DNA of 64,000 nucleotides from JAOAFT01 sp035390885 (GCA_035390885.1 DAOOUW010000002.1:1-64000), one strand, 5' to 3'. Shown: positions 1-8,868, counted from the stretch's first letter. The notes: generated by a model from the sequence alone, not told the origin. A program made the numbers and translations.

Positions 1-83
1 AACTTGGGCATGAAGTTTTTTTCTTTTCAATGCATCATCCTCTCAATTTTAGTTGCAAAAGGGAATTTTACTTAGTTATATAA
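1..83 (+). pseudogene. Remnant of a glycosyltransferase N-terminus, truncated at the window's left edge
   Basis: The frame starting at base 3 reads LGHEVFFFSMHHPLN and stops at 81-83. This resembles the first beta-alpha-beta unit of GT4 glycosyltransferases, where a Gly-His-Glu-Val strand is followed by Phe-Phe-Ser-Met and a His-Pro pair. No continuation of a Rossmann fold follows: the next bases are AT-rich and full of stops until a new glycosyltransferase starts at 150. The simplest reading is a decayed or truncated glycosyltransferase gene. The match is from memory of the family and is short, and a sequencing frameshift cannot be excluded. Confidence 0.45.
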
Positions 84-149
84 AGAAATAAACCTCTATT
101 AAAAATTGTTATAGTTGCTCTCAAAAAAAATGTATAAGATGGAAATGAC

Positions 150-1373
150 ATGAAAATTTTATTGGTTAACTCTCAGTTATATCCTGAGTTTGGAGGGGAC
201 GCGATATATACTTTACGTTTGCAGAATCTATTAAATAGTAAAGGACATATAGTAGAATTATGGGGGATGAATGATCGACGAAATATTCAGCATACTTATA
301 CTAGATATGATGTCCCTTCTATTAATTATAATAATGAACTTACAAGGAACGCAATTAAACATAAATTGTCAGTTGCCTTAAATGCCATTTACTCTCTGGA
401 AGCAAAACGAAGAATAGGGTATGTTCTTGAGCAATTTAGTCCTGAAATTGTACACATTAATTCTGTACATTATTATCTTACTACTTCTATCGTTGATGAA
501 ATATATAGGAGGGGTATTCCTATTGTCTGGACTCAGCACAATCTTGCACTTGTATGTTGCAATTTTATGTTCAGGGATGGACATATTTGTGAAAAATGTA
601 AACCAAGTCGGTATTATATGCCAATCATTACTAAATGTAAAAAACAATCGCTACAGGCAAGTATCATCGGCTCATTACAGTTATATTTAGATTATTTTAG
701 AAAAACATATCAAAAAGTTAACAAGTTAATTGTTTTAAATTCTTTTTACAGGAAAAAATTAATAGAATTTGGAATTGATTCCCAAAAGATAGAAATTATT
801 CCGAATTTTTTCTCAGTGCCGAAAATTTCTGAAAAAGAAAAAATTAACGAAAAATATATAATATTTTTTGGACGATTAAGCAAGGAAAAAGGAGTTCAGA
901 ACCTAATATCGGCAATCAATCGAATTGATGATGCTACGATGAAGTTAAAAATTGTAGGAGATGGTCCATTTATGGATTCCTTAATAAAAACAGCAAACAG
1001 CGATAAACGAATTGCCTTTTTAGGCTATAAATCCAGTAATGAATTGATGCCTCTTATTGCAAATGCATATTTTGTTGTCGTTCCCTCAATTTGGTATGAG
1101 AATTTTCCGAATGCCATATTAGAAGCGTATGGACATGCAAAGCCTGTTTTAGCTTCCCGCATAGGGGGAATCTTAGATATGGTTGTTGATGGTACAACAG
1201 GATATTTATTTAACCCCTTGGATATAGAAGAGTTGGTGTCCAAAATCATGATTTTATGGAACAACGCTCAACTGGTTGATGAAATGGGGAACAATGCACT
1301 GAAAAAGTTAGAGAATGATTACAACGAAGAAATTCATTATCGCAAATTAATTGCATTATATAAGAGTACTTAA
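150..1373 (+). CDS. GT4-family glycosyltransferase
   Basis: Predicted cytoplasmic GT-B glycosyltransferase of about 407 residues that transfers a sugar from a nucleotide sugar during surface-polysaccharide assembly. The N-terminus has the GT4 pattern (MKILLVNSQLYPEFGG, with the glycine loop), and the C-terminal half has the donor-binding GRLSKEKG segment and the E-x7-E motif (Glu317 and Glu325 in ENFPNAILE). A cysteine-rich stretch around residues 132-170 (CC, C-x2-C and another C) follows the QHN motif. This is a recurrent insertion in some GT4 subgroups and may bind a metal. Donor and acceptor cannot be told from sequence. It sits 5' of an acetyltransferase gene with a 4-nt gap, so the two are likely co-transcribed. 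Confidence 0.88.
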   Translation: MKILLVNSQLYPEFGGDAIYTLRLQNLLNSKGHIVELWGMNDRRNIQHTYTRYDVPSINYNNELTRNAIKHKLSVALNAIYSLEAKRRIGYVLEQFSPEIVHINSVHYYLTTSIVDEIYRRGIPIVWTQHNLALVCCNFMFRDGHICEKCKPSRYYMPIITKCKKQSLQASIIGSLQLYLDYFRKTYQKVNKLIVLNSFYRKKLIEFGIDSQKIEIIPNFFSVPKISEKEKINEKYIIFFGRLSKEKGVQNLISAINRIDDATMKLKIVGDGPFMDSLIKTANSDKRIAFLGYKSSNELMPLIANAYFVVVPSIWYENFPNAILEAYGHAKPVLASRIGGILDMVVDGTTGYLFNPLDIEELVSKIMILWNNAQLVDEMGNNALKKLENDYNEEIHYRKLIALYKST

Positions 1374-1377
1374 CAGT

Positions 1378-2073
1378 ATGAAAAAAACAATCGAAAAAAT
1401 TGTACAAAGACTTGGGAAAAAACACTATCACATAGATAAAAGTTTAACATTATGCGATTTGATAAAAATTGTAATCCAACGATTGATGATGATGTTACGT
1501 GGAAGTCTTTTAATGTTTCGTCTTAAAAAATCAAGTGGCATTATTTTTGTAGGACGGAATGTTAAGGTTCGATTTGCTGGAAGAATTTCAGTTGGGAATA
1601 CTTTAACGATAGAAGATAATGTTGAAATAAATGCTCTATCTAATAAGGGGATTATTATAGGAAATAATGTTACTATTAAGAGTAATTCTATTATTGAATG
1701 TACGGGGGTGATACGTGAATTAGGAGAAGGTCTTATGATTGGTAATAATGTCGGAATATCACAGGGTGCATTTATCCAAGTCAGGGGATTTGTGAAAATT
1801 GGTTCTAATGTTATGTTTGGGCCCCATGTGTCTATTTTTTCGGAAAATCATGGAATAGATGATATTACCATACCCATTATTGAACAGCCATCAATAAGAA
1901 AGGGGGTAGTAATTGAAGACGATGTATGGATAGGTGCAAATTCTACTATACTTGATGGTGTCATCATTGGTAAGGGCTCAGTAATAGCTGCAGGTAGTGT
2001 CGTGACAAAAAATATTTTACCGTACACCGTTGTTGCCGGCGTTCCAGCCAAGACAATTCGTCAGAGAGGGTAG
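1378..2073 (+). CDS. Hexapeptide-repeat (left-handed beta-helix) O-acyltransferase
   Basis: Predicted acetyl-CoA-dependent O-acetyltransferase of the LbH superfamily (LacA/WcaF/maltose acetyltransferase type), about 231 residues, probably decorating the polysaccharide made by neighbouring genes. Isoleucine-rich hexapeptide repeats run from about residue 65 to the end (IGNNVT, IGNNVGIS, IGSNVMFGP, IEDDVWIG, IGKGSVIAAGSVV), and the C-terminal VAGVPAK signature is present. A histidine in SENHGIDD is in the place of the usual catalytic His. I chose the ATG at 1378, just after the preceding stop. An in-frame ATG at 1351 would overlap the upstream gene. The first 60 residues are basic and not part of the helix. 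Confidence 0.82.
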   Translation: MKKTIEKIVQRLGKKHYHIDKSLTLCDLIKIVIQRLMMMLRGSLLMFRLKKSSGIIFVGRNVKVRFAGRISVGNTLTIEDNVEINALSNKGIIIGNNVTIKSNSIIECTGVIRELGEGLMIGNNVGISQGAFIQVRGFVKIGSNVMFGPHVSIFSENHGIDDITIPIIEQPSIRKGVVIEDDVWIGANSTILDGVIIGKGSVIAAGSVVTKNILPYTVVAGVPAKTIRQRG

Positions 2074-2351
2074 AAATTTTGTTTACTGAAAATGACACCT
2101 CTCAATTTGGAAATTTGACAGTTAAAAGATTACATTATAAAGCTTTTAAACAATGATGATGCTTATAATCCTTTTTGGAAGAAACTCACGTTTTAAAACT
2201 GAATCACTGAAAATCATAAATTGTAATACAAAAATCTCTGAATGAACACACAGGATTGCTCGTTGGATATTTAGTAACCATTATATTCTGATATTACAAT
2301 TTACATAAGCCTTGAGATTATTATGGAGTCAAATGATATCATATGTGATGA
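2074..2351. other. Non-coding or decayed stretch between the acetyltransferase and a glycosyltransferase remnant
   Basis: No open frame of useful length lies here on either strand. A short frame directly after the acetyltransferase (about 2073-2150) and another around 2120-2180 read like protein but end quickly in stops. Together with the remnant downstream this suggests a deleted gene. No recognisable RNA or repeat was seen. Confidence 0.4.
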
Positions 2352-2600
2352 ACAAAACAAATTCGAGAAGAACATAGCAACAATGGAAGTGCTCGTGGAT
2401 GCTATAAAATTCAATTAGATATTGCAACAATTTTTTCAGATGTTAATATTGCAAAAATGGTAAATATTATTTCTAAATATTTTTTTGATGTAAACAAGCT
2501 AAAAGAAATTGGAAATAATGGATTTAAAATGGCTTTAGAAAAGTACAGTCAAGAATTGCATTATCAAAATATTTTAGATATTTATAATCGTGTATTATAA
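2352..2600 (+). pseudogene. Remnant of a glycosyltransferase C-terminus
   Basis: The frame from 2352 to the TAA at 2598-2600 has no suitable start but encodes a convincing GT4 C-terminal tail: a helix ending VNKLKEIGNNGFKMALEKYS, then QELHYQNILDIYNRVL. It matches position by position the end of the glycosyltransferase at 150-1373 (MGNNALKKLENDYNEEIHYRKLIALYKST). The catalytic E-x7-E region and everything before it are missing, and stops lie just upstream at 2346-2351. This is what remains of a second glycosyltransferase gene, deleted or scrambled upstream. Confidence 0.65.
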
Positions 2601-2657
2601 AATAAATGGATGAGTATTTCTTTTCAATGGATATTTTAAAGAATAGATGTTCGGTAA

Positions 2658-2672
2658 GCATGCTTTGCATGC
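2658..2672. repeat. Small perfect inverted repeat before the RmlD-like gene
   Basis: GCATGC, a TTT loop and GCATGC form a perfect 6-bp stem, followed after about 8 bases by a T-rich run. It could act as a weak terminator for the decayed gene upstream, but the stem is short and the T run is not adjacent. No function is assigned. Confidence 0.3.
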
Positions 2673-2718
2673 AATAAAAATTTTTTAGAAAGATATTCAA
2701 TAATTATATGGTAAATCA

Positions 2719-3615
2719 ATGAAAAAGATTTATATGGCAGGTTGTGGCGGAATGCTGGGTGAAGCATTTTATAAACAGTTTAAGGATACTTACAATCTTA
2801 AATGCACCGATAAAGATGTAAATGCAGAATGGTTATCATTTTTGGATTTTAGAGATTATGATTCATATAGAAAAGATGTAATAGAGTTTGAGCCAGATTA
2901 TTTATTTCATTTGGGCGCTTATACAGATTTGGAATTTTGTGAAAATAATGTGGATGATACCTATAACACTAATACACTTTCGGTAGAGAATGCGGTTTAT
3001 ATAGCAAATGCATTAGATATTCCTTTACTCTATATAAGTACTGCAGGCATTTATGATGGTAAAAAAGAATATTATGATGATTGGGATATCCCAAATCCAC
3101 TTGGGGTCTATGCCCGTTCTAAATATATGGGTGAAAGATTTGTAATTGACAATGCTACAAGATACTTGGTATGCCGTGCAGGCTGGATGATGGGAGGTGG
3201 ACCAAATAAAGACAAAAAATTTATTCAAAAATTAATGAAACAAATCAAAGATGGCGCCAATGAATTATTTATCGTCAATGATAAAGATGGTACTCCAACA
3301 TATACTCATGATTTTGCTAAAAATGTCAAATTATTAATAGAAAAGGAATATTGGGGCTTGTATAATATGGTTTGTGGCGGTCAAACCAGTAGGCTGGAAG
3401 TTGCTACAGAATTAATCAAGATATTGGGGCTTCAAAATGAAATTAAAATAAATACTGTATCCTCAGCTTATTTCTCTCAAGAATACTTTGCTCCACGACC
3501 TGCCAATGAGAGATTGGTGAATCGAAAACTTAATATCCGTCAACTGAATATTATGAGAGATTGGAAAATTTCTCTAAGAGAGTATATTCAAGATTATTAC
3601 CAGAGTTATTTATAG
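2719..3615 (+). CDS. RmlD-like SDR sugar-nucleotide reductase
   Basis: Predicted cytoplasmic NAD(P)H-dependent reductase/epimerase of the extended SDR family, about 298 residues, closest in pattern to dTDP-4-dehydrorhamnose reductase (RmlD). A Rossmann glycine motif is at residues 7-14 (AGCGGMLG), followed by ADYLFHLGAYTDLEFCE-like strands. The catalytic Tyr-x3-Lys is in YARSKYMGE near residue 135, and an RPANERLVNRKL segment near the C-terminus matches RmlD's substrate-binding end. No rmlA, rmlB or rmlC accompanies it here, so the substrate may be another 4-keto sugar nucleotide. The gene ends 6 nt before a glycosyltransferase. Confidence 0.75.
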   Translation: MKKIYMAGCGGMLGEAFYKQFKDTYNLKCTDKDVNAEWLSFLDFRDYDSYRKDVIEFEPDYLFHLGAYTDLEFCENNVDDTYNTNTLSVENAVYIANALDIPLLYISTAGIYDGKKEYYDDWDIPNPLGVYARSKYMGERFVIDNATRYLVCRAGWMMGGGPNKDKKFIQKLMKQIKDGANELFIVNDKDGTPTYTHDFAKNVKLLIEKEYWGLYNMVCGGQTSRLEVATELIKILGLQNEIKINTVSSAYFSQEYFAPRPANERLVNRKLNIRQLNIMRDWKISLREYIQDYYQSYL

Positions 3616-3621
3616 AATAAA

Positions 3622-4734
3622 ATGAAAAAATTACGAATTGCTGCGTTTGGATTTCGATCAATTCCTCCAGAAGATGGTTCTGCGGGTGCTGATAAGTTTG
3701 CGATGGAATTGTATCCAAGATTGGTTAAACAAAATATTGAAGTAACGGCGTATAATCGTATATATAATAAAGGTATTCCAAAACGCAACGATTCCTTTCA
3801 AGGTGTCAAATTAGTAAATATTAAAACCGTTCAAACCAGTGGGTTCGATACCTTTGTTCATTCCATGAAAACAACGTTTCACATAATATTTTTTAATACA
3901 GGAGATGTTGTACATATCCATAATGGTGGAAACAGTATTTTCGCGCTAATTTTAAGAATTTTTGGTAAAATAGTTGTGATAAGCCAAGATGGCATCGATT
4001 GGAAGAGAGATAAATGGCCATGGTATGCTAAGTTTTATTTATTTCTTTCCGCATTTATTACAGCATATATACCTCATAAAGTTGTTTTTGATAATATATT
4101 TTCAAAGAGTTTATTTGAAAAAAAATTTAAAAAACAATTTGATTATGTACCGTACGGTTGTGAAGTCAAGCTTGAGAAAGAAGATGAATCAATATTAGAT
4201 TCTTTAAAATTAAAAAAAGGAGAATATTTTTTATTTGTAGGCCGATTTATTCCCGACAAGGGGTTGCAGTACTTAATTCCTGCGTTTGAAAAAGTAGAGA
4301 CAACTAAAAAGTTAGTCTTGGTTGGTAACTCACCTAATGCTTCTGCGTTTGGACAAAAAATTAAAAATACCATCGATGAAAGAATAATTTTCCCAGGCTA
4401 TATTTATGGTGACGATACAACTATTTTAATGAAAAATGCTTATGCTTATATTCAACCATCAGATATTGAAGGTCTCTCACCTGTAATTCTGACTATAATG
4501 GGATTAGGTGTTCCTCTGATTTGCAGCGACATCAAAGAGAATTTATTTTTAGTTCAACAGGATGCCATTATCTTTAAGAAATCATCAATTAGTGATTTAA
4601 CTGAAAAAATTGAATTTGCCTTAAAGAACCCATTAAAAATTAAAGAATTAGCTAAAAATGCACAAGCAAGAGCTTTACAACATTTTTCGTGGGAAAAAAT
4701 AACTGATAATTATATTAAAATATTTTCTGAATAA
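3622..4734 (+). CDS. GT4-family glycosyltransferase with altered E-x7-E motif
   Basis: Predicted GT-B glycosyltransferase of about 370 residues. The N-terminus (FGFRSIPPEDGSAGADKF) resembles the GT4/DUF1972 subgroup that includes rhamnosyl- and mannosyltransferases. The donor-binding LFVGRFIPDKGLQYL segment lies in the second half. Where most GT4 enzymes have E-x7-E, this protein has EGLSPVILT: the first glutamate is present but the second is a threonine. The enzyme may tolerate this or may have lost activity. Base composition is noticeably AT-rich, like the genes before it, compared with the aminotransferase that follows. Acceptor and donor are unknown. Confidence 0.83.
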   Translation: MKKLRIAAFGFRSIPPEDGSAGADKFAMELYPRLVKQNIEVTAYNRIYNKGIPKRNDSFQGVKLVNIKTVQTSGFDTFVHSMKTTFHIIFFNTGDVVHIHNGGNSIFALILRIFGKIVVISQDGIDWKRDKWPWYAKFYLFLSAFITAYIPHKVVFDNIFSKSLFEKKFKKQFDYVPYGCEVKLEKEDESILDSLKLKKGEYFLFVGRFIPDKGLQYLIPAFEKVETTKKLVLVGNSPNASAFGQKIKNTIDERIIFPGYIYGDDTTILMKNAYAYIQPSDIEGLSPVILTIMGLGVPLICSDIKENLFLVQQDAIIFKKSSISDLTEKIEFALKNPLKIKELAKNAQARALQHFSWEKITDNYIKIFSE

Positions 4735-4740
4735 AAGGAG
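4735..4740 (+). promoter_or_regulatory. Shine-Dalgarno site fixing a TTG start
   Basis: AAGGAG lies 8 nt before a TTG at 4749 that opens the aminotransferase reading frame exactly where the family begins. It overlaps no other start, so it decides the non-ATG start. Confidence 0.7.
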
Positions 4741-4748
4741 TATATAAT

Positions 4749-5852
4749 TTGGAAATACCTTTTTTAGACTTAAAGACACAGTACCAATTTATCAAAGATG
4801 AAATCTTATTTTCCATTGAAAATGTTTTAGACAATACTTCTTATGTCTTAGGGAAGCCTGTAAAGGAATTTGAAGAGAATTTTGCAGCTGCCCACAATGG
4901 AAAACATTGTATCGGTGTAAGTTCTGGCACCGATGGCAATCACATGGTTCTTTGGGCGCTAGGAATTGGGCCAGGTGATGAAGTAATTATTCCTGTTAAT
5001 ACATTTATCGCTACTGCATGGGGCGCTACGCTCTGCGGAGCAAAACCGGTATTCGTTGATTGTCATCCAGAGAGTTACAATATCGATCCTGAAAAAGTAG
5101 AAGCTGCTATTACTCCTAAAACCAGAGCAATTGTGGCTGTACATCTCTATGGACAACCAGCGGATATGGATCCATTGCGTGAAATCGCTTCGAAGCATAA
5201 TCTTTTGCTTGTTGAAGATTGTGCTCAGGCTCATCTATCAGAATATAAGGGGAAGAAAGTCGGCTCGCTTTCTCTGGCTTCATCGTGGAGTTTTTACCCC
5301 GGTAAAAATTTAGGGGCTTATGGCGAAGCCGGAGCTGTTATGACGAATGATGATGAACTTGCTAAAAAGTTCAGAATGATGCGTGACCATGGAACTGAGA
5401 AGAAGTATAATCATGAAATTTATGGACATAATTACCGAATGGAAAGTATTCAGGGCTCTGTGCTTGGAGTAAAGTTAAAATATTTATCTCGATGGACAGA
5501 ACAAAGGAGAAAGGTCGCTCAACAGTATGATACGTTGCTTAAAAATGTTGGTGATATTATCCTTCCGAAGGAGATGCCATATGCAAAACACGTATATCAT
5601 CTCTATGTGATACAAACCACAAAAAGAAATGAATTACAATCTTATCTTACATCCAAAGGAATTGGCACTGGGCTTCATTATCCGATGCCTTTGCATTTAC
5701 AGAGATGTTTCTCGAACTTGGAATATAAAAGAGGCGATTTTCCAATGGCAGAACAGTTAGCTGAACGATGCCTGTCACTTCCAATGTTTGCAGAAATGAC
5801 TAATGAACAAATTGGGTATGTTGTAGACGCTATTCGAGAATTTTTTAAATGA
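4749..5852 (+). CDS. DegT/DnrJ/EryC1/StrS-family sugar aminotransferase
   Basis: Predicted PLP-dependent aminotransferase that converts a keto group on a sugar nucleotide to an amine (QdtB/FdtB/WbpE type), 367 residues. The family start FLDLKTQY is at residues 5-12, the EDCAQAH segment holding the pyridine-binding Asp is near residue 156, and the Schiff-base lysine is Lys186 in FYPGKNLGAYGEAGA. The start is TTG, supported by AAGGAG eight bases upstream. The stop overlaps the next gene's ATG by 4 nt. The Gfo/Idh/MocA dehydrogenase and hexapeptide N-acetyltransferase downstream suggest that the amino sugar is acetylated, as in 3-acetamido sugar pathways. The exact product is inferred only in outline. 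Confidence 0.9.
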   Translation: MEIPFLDLKTQYQFIKDEILFSIENVLDNTSYVLGKPVKEFEENFAAAHNGKHCIGVSSGTDGNHMVLWALGIGPGDEVIIPVNTFIATAWGATLCGAKPVFVDCHPESYNIDPEKVEAAITPKTRAIVAVHLYGQPADMDPLREIASKHNLLLVEDCAQAHLSEYKGKKVGSLSLASSWSFYPGKNLGAYGEAGAVMTNDDELAKKFRMMRDHGTEKKYNHEIYGHNYRMESIQGSVLGVKLKYLSRWTEQRRKVAQQYDTLLKNVGDIILPKEMPYAKHVYHLYVIQTTKRNELQSYLTSKGIGTGLHYPMPLHLQRCFSNLEYKRGDFPMAEQLAERCLSLPMFAEMTNEQIGYVVDAIREFFK

Positions 5853-7288
5853 AACAACCAGTCTATAAATATGTGCTCGTATTTTTTGATATAGTCGTAG
5901 TTTTCATTGCGTTACTTTGTTCAGCTATAGTGTATAATATTTATTCATCCAGTGGACAAGGTTTTCCTCAATTGACTCTTTTGTATATTTTCTTTTTTCT
6001 TTTCTGTTCTTTTTTGTTTATTGCTATTTTCCGTTATTTTCATCTGTACAATATCAATGTTATTATAGATACTGCTGAACATTGCATTAAACTAATGCAA
6101 TCTCTTATAGTAGCCACCGTGCTTTTGGGATTTTTTGCTTTTTTCTTCCGTTCTCAATTTATCACTGAGAGCAGATTAACAATTGTATTATTCTTTCCAA
6201 TAGCTTTTCTCATCTTTTCTTGTTACAGAATTTTGTTTTTTGTGCCAATTTTTAGGATACTCACAAAGAAAATGATATTTTCAGAACGAGCAATTATTTT
6301 AGGAGGAAGTAGTATTGCAAAATTGGTCGCAGCAAATCTTGAGTTCAATCCATGGTATGGGTTAACAGTTATTGGTTTTGTTGATGATTCTATTTCTACC
6401 GATACAGTACTTTATCATTCAAAAAAAATACTCGGTAAGATAAATGACATTGATACTATTGTTCACAAATTTGGAGTCCATGAAATTATAGTATGCATTG
6501 AAGGTATCACCATTGAACGGTTACTTCAAATACTTGATATCTGTAATACGACAAAAGCTCGTGTAAGAGTAGCCTCTCCATTATATGGAATAGTTAGCGA
6601 AAAGATTTTTACTGAAAAGTACGGAAATGTACCGGTAATTGATGTATATAAAACGGGACCAATTCCTTTTTATCAATTTATCAAACGATTTATTGATGTA
6701 GCGCTTGCGACGTTGGGACTAATTTTAATATTTCCTCTTTTGTTGCTGGTTGCAATTGCAATATTGATCGAGTCTGGTCGTCCAATTATTTTTTCTCAGA
6801 CTAGAATCGGAAAGGATGGTAAGCCTTTTAAGTTCTATAAGTTTCGGTCAATGTATGCCAGTGGCGAAGATGATTCCGAACGAAAAAATAAAATGAGAGA
6901 ATTTATTAAAAATGGTAAGACCGGTTCAAATGGTACTGCAAAAATCGTTGAAGTTAATCGTATCACGCGTGTCGGTAAATTTATTCGCAAAACAAGTATA
7001 GATGAACTTCCTCAATTATTTAATGTAATAAAAGGGGATATGAGTTTAGTAGGTCCGCGTCCGTGTTTGCCGTATGAATGGGATCAATATGATAGGTGGC
7101 AAAAAAGAAGGCTTAGTACTATCCCGGGTTGTACCGGCGTTTGGCAGGTAAGTGGAAGAAGTGAAGTTTCATTTAATGATATGGTTGTTCTCGATATATT
7201 CTATATTCAAAATCAATCTATACTTTTAGATTTGAAAATAATTTTAAAAACAATTCCAGTGATGATTTTTGGAAAGGGAGGAATTTAG
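5849..7288 (+). CDS. Initiating sugar-phosphate transferase, WcaJ/WbaP type (polyprenyl phosphoglycosyltransferase)
   Basis: Predicted inner-membrane enzyme that transfers a sugar-1-phosphate to undecaprenyl phosphate and starts repeat-unit assembly, 479 residues. Four or so hydrophobic segments occupy residues 8-130. A CoA-binding-like Rossmann region follows (ILGGSSIAKLV, about 150-260). The C-terminal bacterial sugar transferase domain contains KRFIDVALATLGL, KFRSMY, the SIDELPQLFNVIKGDMSLVG core and PGCTGVWQVSGRS. Length and domain order are those of full-size WcaJ/WbaP proteins. The gene overlaps the aminotransferase stop by 4 nt. The sugar transferred cannot be read from the sequence. 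Confidence 0.9.
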   Translation: MKQPVYKYVLVFFDIVVVFIALLCSAIVYNIYSSSGQGFPQLTLLYIFFFLFCSFLFIAIFRYFHLYNINVIIDTAEHCIKLMQSLIVATVLLGFFAFFFRSQFITESRLTIVLFFPIAFLIFSCYRILFFVPIFRILTKKMIFSERAIILGGSSIAKLVAANLEFNPWYGLTVIGFVDDSISTDTVLYHSKKILGKINDIDTIVHKFGVHEIIVCIEGITIERLLQILDICNTTKARVRVASPLYGIVSEKIFTEKYGNVPVIDVYKTGPIPFYQFIKRFIDVALATLGLILIFPLLLLVAIAILIESGRPIIFSQTRIGKDGKPFKFYKFRSMYASGEDDSERKNKMREFIKNGKTGSNGTAKIVEVNRITRVGKFIRKTSIDELPQLFNVIKGDMSLVGPRPCLPYEWDQYDRWQKRRLSTIPGCTGVWQVSGRSEVSFNDMVVLDIFYIQNQSILLDLKIILKTIPVMIFGKGGI

Positions 7289-7365
7289 TGCCTTTTAAAA
7301 AAACACGAACAAATTATGTTTTGAACTTTATGTTTGGCAGTAATTACTAATAAGGAGAGGGGATT

Positions 7366-8370
7366 ATGAAAGTAGCAATTGTTGGATTGGGGTATTGGGG
7401 ACCCAATTTGGTTCGAAATTTCTTATCGAGTAAAAATGTCGAAAAAGTTGTCTGCTTCGATATTCAGCAATCTAAAATTGATCGAATGAAAAAGAAATTC
7501 CCTGAAATTGAAGTAGAACAATCGTTCGAACAATTACTCCAACGGAAGGATATTGAAGCGGTTGCAATAGCAACCCCTGTCTCTACTCATTTCCCACTAG
7601 GCATGCAGGTACTGAGAGCCGGCAAACATTTGCTTTTAGAAAAACCTATGGCTGCTACGGTCAAAGAAGCTGAAGATTTAGCTTCTTTTGCGGACAAAGA
7701 AGGGTTAAAAATTTCTATTGATCATACTTTTATTTATACTGATGCAATTCAAAAAATAAAAGAACTTGTCAACAACGATGTAGTCGGCGATATTCTATAT
7801 TTTGATTCTGTCCGAATTAATCTTGGACTATTTCAACACGATACAAACGTTATTTGGGATCTAGCCCCTCATGATGTTTCTATTATGTACTATCTGGTCA
7901 ATGGCGTTCCTTCGAAAGTAAGCGCAATAGGCGCTCAGCATTTTAATGGATTCCATGATATGGCTTATATTACCGTGCAATATAATAAATCTCTTATTGC
8001 GCATTTCCATGTAAATTGGCTTTCGCCTGTTAAAATTCGACGTGTACTTATAGGCGGTAGTAAGCATATGGTTTTGTATGATGACATGAATCCAAGTGAA
8101 AAAGTGAAAGTGTATGATAAGGGTGTTGAGGTCAATGACGAAGAATCCTTACACCATGCATTGGTTCAGTATAGACTTGGTGATATGTTTGTTCCTCGAA
8201 TTGATGAAAAAGAAGCGTTGAGTGTAATGATAGATGACTTTATATCTTCCATTGAAAATGACAGTCATTCAATATCGAATGCTCAATTCGGAGTCAATGT
8301 TGTGCGTATTCTTGAAGCAGCTGATACTTCAGCAAAACGGGGCGGTATATCAATATCAATAGAAAGCTAA
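7366..8370 (+). CDS. Gfo/Idh/MocA-family sugar dehydrogenase
   Basis: Predicted NAD(P)-dependent oxidoreductase of 334 residues acting on a sugar nucleotide or sugar. The Rossmann motif VGLGYWGPN is at residues 6-14, EKPMA (lysine of the conserved EKP) is near residue 94, and WDLAPHDVSI holds the conserved substrate-site histidine. This pattern resembles WlbA/WbpB, which oxidises C3 of UDP-GlcNAcA ahead of transamination. AAGGAG sits 8 nt before the ATG. It lies one gene away from the aminotransferase and just before a WbpD/WlbB-like acetyltransferase, which supports a shared 3-acetamido-sugar pathway, although no WbpA-type dehydrogenase is in the window. Confidence 0.85.
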   Translation: MKVAIVGLGYWGPNLVRNFLSSKNVEKVVCFDIQQSKIDRMKKKFPEIEVEQSFEQLLQRKDIEAVAIATPVSTHFPLGMQVLRAGKHLLLEKPMAATVKEAEDLASFADKEGLKISIDHTFIYTDAIQKIKELVNNDVVGDILYFDSVRINLGLFQHDTNVIWDLAPHDVSIMYYLVNGVPSKVSAIGAQHFNGFHDMAYITVQYNKSLIAHFHVNWLSPVKIRRVLIGGSKHMVLYDDMNPSEKVKVYDKGVEVNDEESLHHALVQYRLGDMFVPRIDEKEALSVMIDDFISSIENDSHSISNAQFGVNVVRILEAADTSAKRGGISISIES

Positions 8371-8394
8371 TAAATCGACTAATTGGTTTATACA

Positions 8395-8868
8395 ATGGAA
8401 CTTTACCAAAGGATTTCACCGGATGTACAAATCGGGAAAGATGTAAAAATTTTTGCCTTCGTTAATCTGTATGGATGTGAAATAGGTGATGGCAGTAAAA
8501 TTGGCGCTTTTGTTGAGATTCAAAAAAATGCTAAAATTGGTAAAAATGTAAAAGTCTCGAGTCACACTTTTATCTGTGAGGGGGTTACAATTGAGGACAA
8601 TGTTTTCATCGGACATAACGTTTCATTCATCAATGATAAGTATCCTCGTTCTACTAGTCCCAATGGTACACTGCAGAACGAATCTGATTGGAAGGTTATT
8701 CCAACGCTTGTAAAAAAGGGTGCATCAATTGGAACCAGTGCAACAATATTATGCGGAATAACCATTGGTGAAAATGCCATTATTGGAGCTGGAAGTGTTG
8801 TGACAAGAGATGTCCCTCCAAATACAGTCGTTGCAGGAGTACCAGCTAAGGTTATAAAAACTATATAG
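8395..8868 (+). CDS. Hexapeptide-repeat N-acetyltransferase, WbpD/WlbB-like
   Basis: Predicted acetyl-CoA-dependent N-acetyltransferase of a sugar nucleotide's amino group, about 157 residues, forming a left-handed beta-helix trimer. Hexapeptide repeats cover nearly the whole protein (IGKDVKIF, IGDGSKIG, IGKNVKV, IEDNVFIGHNV, IGENAIIGAGSVV), with VAGVPAKV at the end. The INDKYPR loop after IGHNVSF is characteristic of the WbpD/WxcM-N group. I prefer the ATG at 8395 over a TTG at 8383 because it starts the helix at the usual distance. Together with the dehydrogenase and aminotransferase upstream it completes the last step of a 3-acetamido sugar pathway. It is followed by a terminator. Confidence 0.85.
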   Translation: MELYQRISPDVQIGKDVKIFAFVNLYGCEIGDGSKIGAFVEIQKNAKIGKNVKVSSHTFICEGVTIEDNVFIGHNVSFINDKYPRSTSPNGTLQNESDWKVIPTLVKKGASIGTSATILCGITIGENAIIGAGSVVTRDVPPNTVVAGVPAKVIKTI

